Under the pieces are notes generated by a model that saw nothing but the letters and a program-made list of their open reading frames with translations, was not told the origin of the DNA and did no database searches. Shown here one piece after another: positions 48,947 through 58,360 of a stretch of 64,000 nt of DNA; the first letter of the stretch is position 1; each line of letters starts with the position of its first letter. The DNA is taken from NCBI GenBank assembly GCA_037146815.1, contig JBAWWJ010000008.1, forward strand, positions 1 to 64,000, in the 5' to 3' direction. The stretch comes from Schlesneria sp037146815. GTDB lineage: Bacteria > Planctomycetota > Planctomycetia > Planctomycetales > Planctomycetaceae. The translations under genes were made by a program, and so were the position numbers.

Positions 48947-49987
48947 TTAAACGTGGCTTCCGTCTGCTTGAAACACGACCTTCGTAGCCTTCCACGTCAG
49001 ACGTGTCGACCAATCTCCCAGATGGATTATCCGCGATGCAAGGTTCGAATGACAGGCCTGGCGGTACCCGACATACGATGTCGTCAGCCTTGGATTGATT
49101 TCAACGATCAGGGCATTCGTCGGCTCACCATCAGGAAGCAGCAGGTCGATCCCGATATAACCTCGCAGTCCCGGGATCGATTCGCAGGCTCGCGTTACGA
49201 GTGCTTCAATCTGTTCCCGCGACTCAAGCGACAAGACTGCCGGGATTTCGCCACCTCGATATTCAAAGCGATCGTCGGACAGCCGCTGACAGGCGATCGG
49301 CAAGACTTCGATCTGACCTGACGAACGACAGAGGCAACCCACCGATAATGCTCGTCCAGTGATCCACGGCTGAACGATCATTCGATCAGTCATGCCACTG
49401 CAGGCCACTTCACTCACGGCCGTCTGCCATGCAGTCGAATCGTGATACGGAATCCCAAACGTCAACCAGGACCCTGCACCATCACGTGGCTTCAGAACGC
49501 AGCCTGATTCCAGTTGTCCCCAAGGTTCCCTTGCCAACTCAGCAAGATTAGTGCGAATCGTTGGAATCTTAAGCGAAGTGAAATGCTCAGCCAGTTTCAG
49601 CTTGTCAGCACAAAGCCGAATGGCCTCCGGATGGCAGTTCAATGCTTCACGCCCTTGAACGATGACACGTTGCACTCGGTTTGCCAGCACGCCGTTTGTC
49701 TCGGGAGCAATCACAATGGAGACATCACAGTCCGTCACCAATCGGTCAAAGGCCGCATTTTCGCCCGCCACCGTCGCTACAGATTCATACGTGATTTTTT
49801 GATTCAGAGTCTGTGCCGGACTGGTCAGTCGCTGGTCACGCGTTGTGACAACGCTGACATCCGGCAGTGCGGCCAGATCTGCGACAATCGCAGAACACAT
49901 TGCCTCTCCTTCACGCAGCAGCGACGGCGGCAGCGATTCGCCGCTTAAGGCCCCACTGGTGATGAACTCGGAGACGAAGATTCTCAC
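48947..49987 (-). CDS. ATP-grasp ligase (MfnD/PylC-like)
   Basis: The 346-residue cytoplasmic protein starts MRIFVSEFITSGALSGESLP and contains the ATP-grasp features CVLKPRDGAGSWLTF (nucleotide-binding Lys) and the metal-binding end GYIGIDLLLPDG and VEINPRLTTSYVGY. ATP-grasp enzymes join a carboxylate to an amine or thiol with ATP. The opening and overall layout resemble tyramine-glutamate ligase (MfnD) and related proteins. Planctomycetes carry tetrahydromethanopterin C1 genes, so a cofactor role is possible, though this is an inference from family resemblance. It lies 23 bases after a DUF1501 gene and 12 bases before the dehydratase. Confidence 0.8.
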   Translation of the reverse strand: MRIFVSEFITSGALSGESLPPSLLREGEAMCSAIVADLAALPDVSVVTTRDQRLTSPAQTLNQKITYESVATVAGENAAFDRLVTDCDVSIVIAPETNGVLANRVQRVIVQGREALNCHPEAIRLCADKLKLAEHFTSLKIPTIRTNLAELAREPWGQLESGCVLKPRDGAGSWLTFGIPYHDSTAWQTAVSEVACSGMTDRMIVQPWITGRALSVGCLCRSSGQIEVLPIACQRLSDDRFEYRGGEIPAVLSLESREQIEALVTRACESIPGLRGYIGIDLLLPDGEPTNALIVEINPRLTTSYVGYRQACHSNLASRIIHLGDWSTRLTWKATKVVFQADGSHV

Positions 49988-50010
49988 GCGATATCCGGAC
50001 AGAAGCGGCG

Positions 50011-51378
50011 CTACGCCAATTCAGGAATGTGATCACCATACGAGATCTGGATCGGGCGTCCCGCCTGATCAACGTACGTCTGACGGTAATCGATCCCCAG
50101 ATGCTGGAAGATCATCGAGCGGAAATTCTGTGGCGTCAGCTCGCGCTGAATCGGATGCTCACCCTTGGAATTGGTCGCACCGATCACCTGTCCCATCCGC
50201 TTTCCACCGCCCGACACCAGGATCGACATGGCATGTGGCCAGTGGTCGCGACCCCAGTTGATCTTACCGTCGCGGCTTCCCTTCTGTTCATTACCGCGCG
50301 GCGTCCGTCCAAATTCACCAGAGACGATCACCATCACGTCGTCGTTCAGTCCTCGCTGATAGATGTCTTCGATCAACGCGGTGACGGCTTGGTCGAGTCC
50401 CGGCAAGCGTTCTCGCATCGCTGTGGGGAGGTCACCGTTGACAGCGTGATCGTCCCAGTTGTAGATCTCATTACCGCCAGGAACTCCGACGGTAACAAAG
50501 CTGACGCCTGCTTCGACAAGTCGACGTGCCAGCAATGCCTGCTGAGCCCACCCCTCGCCATAACGAGCACGTGTTCGCGGATCTTCCAGGGACAGATCAA
50601 ACGCCGCTCGTGCCCGATCACCGGCAATGATTTCAAAGGCCTGACGATTGAAGGCGTCCAGGGAGCTCATGACCCCTTTGTCGAGGTCCGAGCGAAGGCG
50701 ATCGACTTGACCGAGCAATTGCTGGCGATCATCCAGCCGGCGTCCATCAACAGTCGCCGTGGCGTTCAGTAATCCCTTTTCGCTGACCGTCGGGGGACGG
50801 TACATGTTGCTCCAGTAACCGGTCGCCGTCGTAGGGACATAGCTGTAATGAGTTGCTCCCATCCCGCACGCGACAGGGACACCACCGCGGCACTGACCGA
50901 AGGCGCGGCTAACTACCGCTCCGATTTCCGGATGAACGGACTCGTTACGAGACTCGTCCCAGTTGGGATAACCACTCATCATGACGGGAATCCCGTCGTT
51001 GTGACCGGCATAGTTGTGTGAGCAGGATCGGATCAGCGAGAATTTGTCCGCGATCTTCGCGTGCATCGGCAACAGTTCGCAGATATCGATCCCGGGGACA
51101 TTCGTCTTGATCGGCGAGAATGGCCCGCGGACTTCACGAACCGCGTTCGGCTTCAGATCGTAAGTTTCCAGGTGCGATGGCCCACCGTTCTGCCAGAGCA
51201 GGATCACCGACTTGCGTGAGGGACTGGTCCGGTATTCCGACGTTTCCGCCGCTTCTGTCTGCAGGCGAAACAGATCGGCCATCGAAAGACCACCGACTCC
51301 AAGAGCGCCGATACGCAGCATGTTTCGCCGCGAGATCCCGTCACAAAGTCGATGGGAATTTGTCAGCAAGTCAAGCAC
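50011..51378 (-). CDS. DUF1501 (sulfatase-like fold) Tat-exported protein
   Basis: The 455-residue protein starts with a Tat leader (CDGISRRNMLRIGALGVGGL). The DUF1501 hallmarks follow: ILLWQNGGPSHLETYDLKP, SCSHNYAGHNDGIPVMMSGY, VTVGVPGGNEIYNWDDH and MVIVSGEFGRTPRGNEQ. This alkaline-phosphatase-superfamily-like fold is expanded in planctomycetes, usually next to DUF1549/DUF1553 cytochrome genes, and has no proven activity; hydrolysis of sulfate or phosphate esters has been suggested. No such cytochrome gene is next to it. It is the second of two adjacent DUF1501 genes, followed 23 bases later by the ATP-grasp gene. Confidence 0.92.
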   Translation of the reverse strand: MLDLLTNSHRLCDGISRRNMLRIGALGVGGLSMADLFRLQTEAAETSEYRTSPSRKSVILLWQNGGPSHLETYDLKPNAVREVRGPFSPIKTNVPGIDICELLPMHAKIADKFSLIRSCSHNYAGHNDGIPVMMSGYPNWDESRNESVHPEIGAVVSRAFGQCRGGVPVACGMGATHYSYVPTTATGYWSNMYRPPTVSEKGLLNATATVDGRRLDDRQQLLGQVDRLRSDLDKGVMSSLDAFNRQAFEIIAGDRARAAFDLSLEDPRTRARYGEGWAQQALLARRLVEAGVSFVTVGVPGGNEIYNWDDHAVNGDLPTAMRERLPGLDQAVTALIEDIYQRGLNDDVMVIVSGEFGRTPRGNEQKGSRDGKINWGRDHWPHAMSILVSGGGKRMGQVIGATNSKGEHPIQRELTPQNFRSMIFQHLGIDYRQTYVDQAGRPIQISYGDHIPELA

Positions 51379-51400
51379 GTTCGCAGTCTCCCAAGGCAGA

Positions 51401-51432
51401 TCAAGCCCGGCACCTTTCAGTGCCGGGCTTGA
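51401..51432. promoter_or_regulatory. Perfect 13-bp intercistronic hairpin
   Basis: TCAAGCCCGGCAC (51401-51413) pairs exactly with GTGCCGGGCTTGA (51420-51432) across a six-base loop, in the 119-base gap between the two DUF1501 genes. Neither strand has a T tract after the stem, so it may partly terminate, attenuate or protect the transcript rather than act as a classical terminator. It also overlaps the leader of the downstream DUF1501 gene. Confidence 0.6.
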
Positions 51433-51497
51433 ATCAATTCCTCAAATTCGACTCAGCCTCCGTAAGTACGGACGCAGAATCTTTCGAAGCTGAAAAG

Positions 51498-52961
51498 TTA
51501 CGACAAGATCCCGGTCACGGCATCGGCACTGACCATCTCGCGCGGCTGGTTGAGATGGTTGTAGACGGTGCGGCGCGGGTTCATGCCGACGCTGTGATAA
51601 ATCGTGGCGAGCAGTTCGATCGGATGAACGGGATTCTCGACGGGAGCCGAAGCCGTCTGATCCGACTTACCCCAGACGAGCCCGCGCTTCACCCCGGCAC
51701 CAGCGATCAAGCCGGTATAGCAGTATGGCCAGTGATCGCGACCATCATCACTGTTTCCGTTGCCCGAGGTACTGACCCCTCGTTTTGGACTGCGTCCAAA
51801 CTCACCAACGGCCAGGACCAGCGTGTCCTTGAGCAGGCCGCGATCGTCGAGGTCCGAGATCAAACCGGACAGGCCAGCATCCAGCATTGGGCCGGACTGG
51901 TTTTTCATACGTCCCGACAAACCGACGTGAACATCGAACGAGTGATTGTCGCTGTTGGCAACCTTTGGCCAGTTAACCTGAACCACGCGAGTTCCCGCTT
52001 CGATCAGACGTCGAGCGAGCAGGCAGCTTTGGCCGAACGTGTTATTGCCGTACTTTTCTCGCATCTCTTTCGACTCGGCCCCCAGGTTAAAGGCTTCACG
52101 AGCCTTACCTGACAGAACCAGCGAAAGAGCCTTGCCGTAGTACTCGTCCAGGGCATATTTGCCCACAGCCTTGTCGAGATCGTTCAGACCAGCATTGACG
52201 GTCTCGCGGAGTTGAGCCCGTCGAGCCATGCGATCCTGAGGGACTTCGGCCCGCAGTTGTAGGTCGTCGACCTTGATCCGGTCCATCTTGGTCATATCCA
52301 TGTCGTCACCGACGGGATACAGGGTATACGGATCAAAGGCCCGGCCCATGAACCCGGCGGTTCCCCCCTTGCCGATCACACCACTCTCCTGCAACGGGCG
52401 TGGCATCATGACGTAGGGAAGCATCGGGACTTCAGGCGGCTTGGCCTTGATCACATGGCAACCCCAGTTCGGGAAGTCCTTGGGACTTGGTGGTTCCAAC
52501 TGACCGGAAGGACTGACCTTGTCGGCGGTATAGCCCGTCATCATCTGATAGATGGCTGCGGTGTGATTGAACAGACCATTCGGTGTATAGCTGACGGCTC
52601 GCAAGAGCGTCGTCTTGTCGATCACCTGAGCCAGCTTGGGGAGCAGTTCGCTGAACTGAATGCCAGGCAACTTGGTATCGATGGGCTTGAACACACTGCG
52701 GACGTTATCAGGAACATCCGGCTTGGGATCCCACAAATCCAGGTGACTGGGTCCACCTTGGAGATACACGAGGATCACATGCTTGGCTTTGCCAAACCCT
52801 GCTCCACCGTAGCGATCATCTTCGGCGGCATGCAACTTTTCGTTGCGGAGAAGGTTGGGAAGAGATAGACCGGCGAGTGCCGCGCCACCCACTTGCAGCA
52901 ATGCTCGACGACTGAACCCGTCGCACGTGTCTTTACCATATTGGCCAGGGATCACCAGCAT
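51498..52961 (-). CDS. DUF1501 (sulfatase-like fold) Tat-exported protein
   Basis: The 487-residue protein has a Tat leader (CDGFSRRALLQVGGAALAGL) and the family blocks ILVYLQGGPSHLDLWDPKP, AAIYQMMTGYTADK, NSDNHSFDVHVGLSGRMKNQ and LAVGEFGRSPKRG. It is longer than the downstream DUF1501 copy and clearly diverged from it, so this is not a recent tandem duplication. The two copies may have distinct substrates outside the cytoplasm. It is the first gene of the minus-strand run that continues to the second DUF1501, the ATP-grasp gene and the dehydratase, with a strong hairpin separating it from the rest. Confidence 0.92.
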   Translation of the reverse strand: MLVIPGQYGKDTCDGFSRRALLQVGGAALAGLSLPNLLRNEKLHAAEDDRYGGAGFGKAKHVILVYLQGGPSHLDLWDPKPDVPDNVRSVFKPIDTKLPGIQFSELLPKLAQVIDKTTLLRAVSYTPNGLFNHTAAIYQMMTGYTADKVSPSGQLEPPSPKDFPNWGCHVIKAKPPEVPMLPYVMMPRPLQESGVIGKGGTAGFMGRAFDPYTLYPVGDDMDMTKMDRIKVDDLQLRAEVPQDRMARRAQLRETVNAGLNDLDKAVGKYALDEYYGKALSLVLSGKAREAFNLGAESKEMREKYGNNTFGQSCLLARRLIEAGTRVVQVNWPKVANSDNHSFDVHVGLSGRMKNQSGPMLDAGLSGLISDLDDRGLLKDTLVLAVGEFGRSPKRGVSTSGNGNSDDGRDHWPYCYTGLIAGAGVKRGLVWGKSDQTASAPVENPVHPIELLATIYHSVGMNPRRTVYNHLNQPREMVSADAVTGILS

Positions 52962-53461
52962 CGATCAGTCTCCAAAGGATGGACCACGGAGTTGTGCAGA
53001 GACACAGTGAGTCCCGCAACCGGAAACGGTCAGGATCGTCCGCACCGCTCTCTGACATAAACATCGGCTACCGCCGATCAGTTCCATCGGAATATACAGA
53101 TCTCCAATCCCCAATGTCAATCAAATGCTTTTCGAAGCCCAAACGCAGAGTCAGACGCAAACTGCTGCTTAATATCGTGTTACGTTGATTTTCATGGAAT
53201 CGTCGCCTTTCGTCTGAAAAAAGATGCAAAGTGACTAAAATTCTGCATTGATCCGTCACAGGCAGTACGAATCAGGGGTGGCGGTCATGAAAGAATGCCC
53301 TCCGACTTGCAATCTGTCCCGCTCGGAAAGATACTTCGCCTCCGCAAAAAACGGGGGGAATCTCCGTCGACAGGTCGGGAGGCGACAAAACAGCAGGCCA
53401 GTCCATGACTTACTGCAAGTTTTCCGAAATCATCGCAGCAATCCTGCGAAACGCAGGCGTC
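52962..53461. other. Intergenic region between DUF1501 and tRNA-Lys, no gene seen
   Basis: About 500 bases lie between the start of the first DUF1501 gene and the tRNA. The sequence should contain promoters in both directions. The short open frames here show no protein features, and one of them runs through the tRNA itself. Confidence 0.45.
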
Positions 53462-53534
<73 letters not shown>

Positions 53535-53721
53535 GTTTCTTCTCAATAGGTTACGTCGAGTTGATCGACGGCAGTAGCCTGCGTACATGTCAGGTACACG
53601 TCCAGATTCGTCTCGCAAAGCGATATGGTCGCCAAGAAGCACTGACTTGGCTGAGGGTACGGTCTTGAGTATCACCTATCTGAATTGCGAATGACCGGTC
53701 GCCACCGTGGTCACGAATTAC

Positions 53722-54336
53722 TCATTGAGCATTTTTTTTCAGATAGTCGTCGCGGATGCCGTTCAACTGCTTCCAGATCGCGGTATCACGAGCCTGTGGT
53801 GAAACACAGGCGAACAGGTAATTGCGGTTATCTCTGGTCCACGTCCGTATTTCCAAGTTCAACTTCTGCGGCTTTTTTGTCGCGAACGGTTCGACCCATT
53901 CCAGCGTTGCGGTGTAGACCGTGGGAACATCTGCAGTTTTTTCGCCTGGCTTCGCGTCGGATTTCACCCGTTCCAATTCCATGGTGAATTTCGACGGATC
54001 GACGTCGGGACCTTTTCCATTGAGAACAGCCTTGCACAGGCCGCGGTAGTATTTCAGAAACTCCTCTTTGACAACCGCGTCGGTCAGTTCGGGCTTCGTC
54101 TGCAGTTCAAACACGAATGCATAACTGAAGAACGAATCTGATGTCGGCTTCATCATTCCGGGGGCAAACCGGATATGTTCTGCGCCTTTCAAAGCCATGT
54201 CGGGAGCAAACCCGGGGGGAAGCGCAATCGTCTCGCCCGACCAACCTTCGGGAGCAGCGAGTTTCACCGCGTTGGGTTCATCCGCTCCGACCATCGCAGC
54301 TGACATCAGCAGACTCAACGCAAACAGACGAAACAT
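53722..54336 (-). CDS. Secreted hypothetical protein
   Basis: The start at 54336 is chosen because a GGAGGAGA site lies just upstream and the product then begins with a signal peptide (MFRLFALSLLMSAAMVGA, cut near GADEPN). The frame extends further upstream, but without these signs. The mature part of about 185 residues (EGWSGETIALPPGFAPDM, RFAPGMMKPTSDSFFSYAF, FLKYYRGLCKAVLNGKGP, VYTATLEWVEPF) has a compact alpha/beta look, with no cysteine pairs or catalytic motif that I recognise. It is probably periplasmic and of unknown function. It ends about 190 bases from the tRNA and is divergent from the aminotransferase gene. Confidence 0.82.
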   Translation of the reverse strand: MFRLFALSLLMSAAMVGADEPNAVKLAAPEGWSGETIALPPGFAPDMALKGAEHIRFAPGMMKPTSDSFFSYAFVFELQTKPELTDAVVKEEFLKYYRGLCKAVLNGKGPDVDPSKFTMELERVKSDAKPGEKTADVPTVYTATLEWVEPFATKKPQKLNLEIRTWTRDNRNYLFACVSPQARDTAIWKQLNGIRDDYLKKNAQ

Positions 54337-54707
54337 GAACGTCTCCTCCGCCGTAGATCGAACAAAACCGTCGACCATTACGATAGAAGATAATGGCAGA
54401 CTTGTCACGCAGTCCGCGCAGCGTTCGACGCGGAACTCCAGACCATGCCGAAAAAAAACGACCTATGGCCTCCGCTTGTCATCGCGATGTTTCTCATGGG
54501 GTTTGCACGACTGAAATGAAGTATTCACTCTGGGATACCAAGGTTTTGGGAGTCTTCGACAAAGCCGTCTGTTTTCGGACTGGTAACCCGCAATGAACGC
54601 GACGTGTCAGAACCACGCGAGTTCGGTTTCTCTGCGAATTCGATGTCGCTACACTGAAACTCCGCTGAAGCGCCTCGCGATCCATCCTTTTTCAGTCCGA
54701 GAATCCT
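54337..54707. other. Divergent intergenic region, no gene seen
   Basis: This 371-base gap separates the divergent starts of the secreted protein and the aminotransferase. It must contain both promoters and possibly shared control, but no clear operator or hairpin was identified. Confidence 0.4.
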
Positions 54708-56099
54708 ATGACTCAAGCCATTCAGTTTCCCGGTGAATCGAAATCGAATGCCGTCCGCCAGGTCGTCGCAGAACGCGAACCGGTGGCACTGCGGACGTTT
54801 ACTCCTTCTCAGGCGGTCTTCGCCAAATCTGCCGGGGTGTATCACTGGACCCCCGAAGGTCGCAAGCTGTTCGACTTTTCGTCCGGCGTGCTCGTCGCCA
54901 ATCTGGGACATAACCCTCGCCGCTGGATGCAGCATTTCGCCGGGTACATGAATTGGACTCCCGAGGCTCTGTTCGGTTCACCGTCGGCAGCCGACGAATA
55001 CGTCCCTGCAATTACAATGACCGCTTACAACGGCATCACCGAAATCGAAACACTGGCAGTGCAGCGACTGCTCGCGAACCTGAAACGAGCGAAGGGAAGC
55101 GACCGGATCGACACGATCGTCTGGGCGGCGTCGGGATCGGAAGCGATTCAGAAAGCTCTGTGGGCCTGTCTGGCTCGCGACCGGACTCGCGATATGATCA
55201 TTGCGACGCGGTACGGCTTCCATGGCAAGAAGGGCTTGGCCAATGCGGTTACTGGCTCCGAAAAGGATGCCGAACGTGATCCACGAGTGAAGTTCATCAG
55301 TTTTCCGATGGAAGAGATTATGGATGCCGGTTTTGATCCGGCGGCAATCGATCTGGCCCGGTATCGCGCAGAACTCGACGATCTGTGGCGTCAATTTGGC
55401 CGCAAGCTGACCTGCCTGATTACGGAACCCTATCTGGGTGGCGGTGGCAGTTATCATCCTACGGCGGCATATCATCAGATGCTGCAACAGTTCTGCCGTG
55501 AACATGATCTGCTGTTCATCTTTGACGAAGTTCAGGCCAATTTCGGCCGAACCGGCGCGATGTACGCATTCGAAGAATACGGAGTTGAACCCGATATGGT
55601 CGTGCTGGGGAAGGGCCTGGGAAACGGCGTTCCCGTGGCAGCAGTCGCTTCACGCGGCGATACCTTCGGCGTGATGAAGTACGGTGAAGCCTCGGATACG
55701 TGGAGTGCGAATCCACTTTCGTGTGCCGCGGTGCTGGCGACACTGGACGAATTCGAATCCACCAGTGTTTTGAACAATGTCCGCGAATTGACACCGGTGT
55801 TCTTGAGTGGCCTGAATCGCTTGAAGCAAACGGGATTGGTCAATCACGTCCGTGGCGAAGGGATGGTCTTCGGTTTCGAGTGTGCCCCAGCGGGGCAATT
55901 AACCGCTGGCGAGGTCGCGGCTCGAATCGTGGAAGCCTGCTATCTCGGCCGAAATGACGTCGGTATTCATCTGCTGGGTGCCTTGGCCGGGAAAGTTCTG
56001 CGAGTCAGCCCGCCGCTGACGATCACAAAGGCCGAAGCTAAGGCATCACTCGATCTGCTCAACGAAATCGTGGCTTCACTCGCCAGCAGACTCATTTGA
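54708..56099 (+). CDS. Class III (ornithine/GABA-type) PLP aminotransferase
   Basis: The 463-residue cytoplasmic protein shows the class III pattern: DFSSGVLVANLGHNPR for the N-terminal substrate region, WAASGSEAIQKALW for the phosphate-binding loop, and LIFDEVQANFGRTGAMY with the Asp that contacts the pyridine ring. VLGKGLGNGVPVAAV follows, with Lys302 as the Schiff-base lysine. Such enzymes move an amino group from the omega-position or alpha-carbon of a substrate (ornithine, GABA, beta-alanine, glutamate semialdehyde) to 2-oxoglutarate or pyruvate. The exact substrate is undetermined. No pathway genes lie beside it, so context does not narrow the role. A start at 54708 is assumed; the ribosome-binding site is weak. 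Confidence 0.9.
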   Translation: MTQAIQFPGESKSNAVRQVVAEREPVALRTFTPSQAVFAKSAGVYHWTPEGRKLFDFSSGVLVANLGHNPRRWMQHFAGYMNWTPEALFGSPSAADEYVPAITMTAYNGITEIETLAVQRLLANLKRAKGSDRIDTIVWAASGSEAIQKALWACLARDRTRDMIIATRYGFHGKKGLANAVTGSEKDAERDPRVKFISFPMEEIMDAGFDPAAIDLARYRAELDDLWRQFGRKLTCLITEPYLGGGGSYHPTAAYHQMLQQFCREHDLLFIFDEVQANFGRTGAMYAFEEYGVEPDMVVLGKGLGNGVPVAAVASRGDTFGVMKYGEASDTWSANPLSCAAVLATLDEFESTSVLNNVRELTPVFLSGLNRLKQTGLVNHVRGEGMVFGFECAPAGQLTAGEVAARIVEACYLGRNDVGIHLLGALAGKVLRVSPPLTITKAEAKASLDLLNEIVASLASRLI

Positions 56100-56437
56100 G
56101 GTTCTTCGGTCACGGAATCTTCAGCCTCATTACTGCCTTTCCATGATGCAGGCGTTGAACATGGACATGTAAAAAATCATGTCCCACGCAGATCCGCTAC
56201 GGTGCGATGGAGGGTTTTCCACGAAATTTGGACGGCGACGATTTTTCCGGAAAATCGTTTGTCCGCGGGTCATTGCTTGACACCGCCCTCATATCGGGCG
56301 AAGCTGATCTTCGCCAGAATGCGGTTCACTCCGCCCGCCAGGTTTTCCCGCCCTTGTGAATTGATCGCTTGCAGTCCTTGCAGAAGAATCTGTCCGTCTG
56401 CCAGCGTTCGGCTCGCCTCGTGACCTAGGAATGCACC
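56100..56437 (+). other. Intergenic leader upstream of the cytochrome c-WD40 gene
   Basis: About 340 bases without a credible gene. An AGGA site precedes ATG 56438 by eight bases. A TTGACA hexamer near 56277 could be a -35 box, although a matching -10 is not obvious. Confidence 0.35.
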
Positions 56438-58360
56438 ATGAAGTGCCTCGCCCGATTTGTCCTTGCTGGTTGGATGTTGTGCCTTGCTGCGAGCAGCACG
56501 TTCGCTCAAGAGAACCTTGAGCCAAAGATTGCTGAGCAACAGAAGGCCGCCGATGAAGCCAAGGGACGTCAGGTCGCGGGTGAACCGGCTGTTGTGGCTG
56601 CGCGAGCCAAGGCGAAGGAACTTTCGACCGCCATTACTACGCTGAAGATTGAGCAGAACAAAGCTGAAGCCGCAGTAAAAGATGGCGAAGGCAAGCTGCC
56701 CAAGCTACAGGAAGCGGCCAAGAAGGCGACCGACGAAAAGACCAAGCTGGAAGCGGAATCTGCCGCCGCTGCTAAAGCGGCCGAAGATGCCAAGGGAAAA
56801 GATACAGAAAAGGCTGAAGCAGATAAGGCGAAGGCTGCTGCCGATAAACTGGCCGCCGCCGTCAAAGCTCTCGAAGATGCCACCAAAGTGGTGCAGACGA
56901 CCGAAGCGACCATCGCCAACTCCAAGAAGCTGATTGCTGAGCAGCCTGCCAAGATCACTGCGGCCGAACAGGCCAACACTGCTTTCCAGCCAGAACTGCA
57001 GAATGCTGAAACCGCGTACGCCGCCCTGACGAAGGAAGCGATCTCGAAGCAAGTTGACCTTGAAGCGACCCTGGTTCAGGCGGGGAAACTGGTTTCGTTT
57101 GCCAAGTCTGTCGCTCCGATCTTCTCTCAGCGCTGTCTGGCCTGCCATAACGCTCGTACTGCCAAGGGGCGTCTGAATATGGAAACATTCGCCAACCTGA
57201 TGAAAGGTGGCGAAAACGGTGCTTCGGTCGTGGCCGCAAAGCCGGGTGATTCCCTGCTTCAGACGATGATCGAAGATCACTCCATGCCCAAGGACGCTGA
57301 CCCGTTGACCAAAGATCAAATCGCTGTCATCAAGAAGTGGATTGAAACCGGAGCGAGGCTGGATGCGGGGGTCGGTGCGACCGCTACGCTGATCACCATC
57401 ATTCCCAAGCCAACTCAGCCTGCTCCGCCAGAATCCTACCGAGTCCCTGTGCCGGTCATGGCACTCGCTTTCAGTCCCGATGGAAATCTGCTCGCTTCGT
57501 CTGGTTACCGCGAAATCCTGTTGTGGAATCCGAACGATGGCCAGCTTGTCCGGCGAATTTCGAATCTGGCCGAACGTCCACACGACATCGAGTTCACCGC
57601 TGATGGCAAGACGATCGCTGTTGCCGCTGGGACCCCAGGCCAGTTGGGGGAAGTGAAGTTCTTCAATGTGGAAAACGGCGCCCTGATCGCCGACCTCTTC
57701 ACAACGGACGACGAGGTCTTCGCCGTCGCTTTCAGCCCGGATGGGACTCGACTGGCCGCGGCCGCAGCGGATCGTTCGATCCGATTGTTCGACGTCGCCA
57801 GTCGGCAGCAGCAGAAGTTGATTGAAGATCATGCCGACTGGGTGATGGACGTTGCATGGTCCCCGGATGGCAAGAAAGTCGCCACCGCCAGCCGCGACAA
57901 GACTTCGAAAGTCTTTGACAGCACAACGGGGGAGTCTCAGTCCACATTTAACGGACACGGCCAACCGGTCTTCGGTGTCGGATTCCTGCCGGACGGTTCT
58001 GTCGCCACCAGTGGTCGCGATAACCGCATTCGAGTCTGGGCTGCTGCAGACGCCAAGCAGGTTCGCGAAATCGGATTTGGCGGAGAAGTCTTCCGCATTC
58101 GCACGACACCCGACGGAATGTCGTTCGCCGGGAGTGCCGACAAGCTGGCTCGCCAGCACAACCTGACGAATGGTCAGCAAGTCAAGCAGTTTGGCCCGCA
58201 CAACGATTGGGTCTACGCAGTCACCTATCATGCCGGAACCAAGAAGGTGGCCAGCGGTAGTCACGACGGCGAAGTTCGAATCTGGAACGCAGAAGATGGC
58301 AAAGAGTTAATCAAATTCATTGCCGCGCCGGGGTATAAGCCAGTTGTCGCTCCGAAGTGA
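56438..58360 (+). CDS. Secreted coiled-coil, cytochrome c and WD40-repeat protein
   Basis: The 640-residue protein has a signal peptide (cut near STFAQE). A long Lys/Glu/Ala coiled coil follows (about 25-215), then a planctomycete-type cytochrome c segment with the covalent heme site CLACH near residue 233 and a downstream MP motif (HSMPKD) that can supply the axial Met. The rest is a WD40 propeller with repeats such as MALAFSPDGNLLASSGY, AVAFSPDGTRLAAAA and VMDVAWSPDGKKVATAS. The layout joins a heme centre to a propeller scaffold in the periplasm. In this phylum such proteins are thought to be electron-transfer or sensing scaffolds, but no partner oxidase or DUF1501 gene is adjacent. Confidence 0.88.
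   Translation: MKCLARFVLAGWMLCLAASSTFAQENLEPKIAEQQKAADEAKGRQVAGEPAVVAARAKAKELSTAITTLKIEQNKAEAAVKDGEGKLPKLQEAAKKATDEKTKLEAESAAAAKAAEDAKGKDTEKAEADKAKAAADKLAAAVKALEDATKVVQTTEATIANSKKLIAEQPAKITAAEQANTAFQPELQNAETAYAALTKEAISKQVDLEATLVQAGKLVSFAKSVAPIFSQRCLACHNARTAKGRLNMETFANLMKGGENGASVVAAKPGDSLLQTMIEDHSMPKDADPLTKDQIAVIKKWIETGARLDAGVGATATLITIIPKPTQPAPPESYRVPVPVMALAFSPDGNLLASSGYREILLWNPNDGQLVRRISNLAERPHDIEFTADGKTIAVAAGTPGQLGEVKFFNVENGALIADLFTTDDEVFAVAFSPDGTRLAAAAADRSIRLFDVASRQQQKLIEDHADWVMDVAWSPDGKKVATASRDKTSKVFDSTTGESQSTFNGHGQPVFGVGFLPDGSVATSGRDNRIRVWAAADAKQVREIGFGGEVFRIRTTPDGMSFAGSADKLARQHNLTNGQQVKQFGPHNDWVYAVTYHAGTKKVASGSHDGEVRIWNAEDGKELIKFIAAPGYKPVVAPK

Noticed and set aside
56705..58264. 519-codon minus-strand frame opposite the cytochrome c-WD40 gene
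   Set aside because: The plus strand shows a signal peptide, CLACH motif and WD40 repeats; the minus frame has none and is a shadow.
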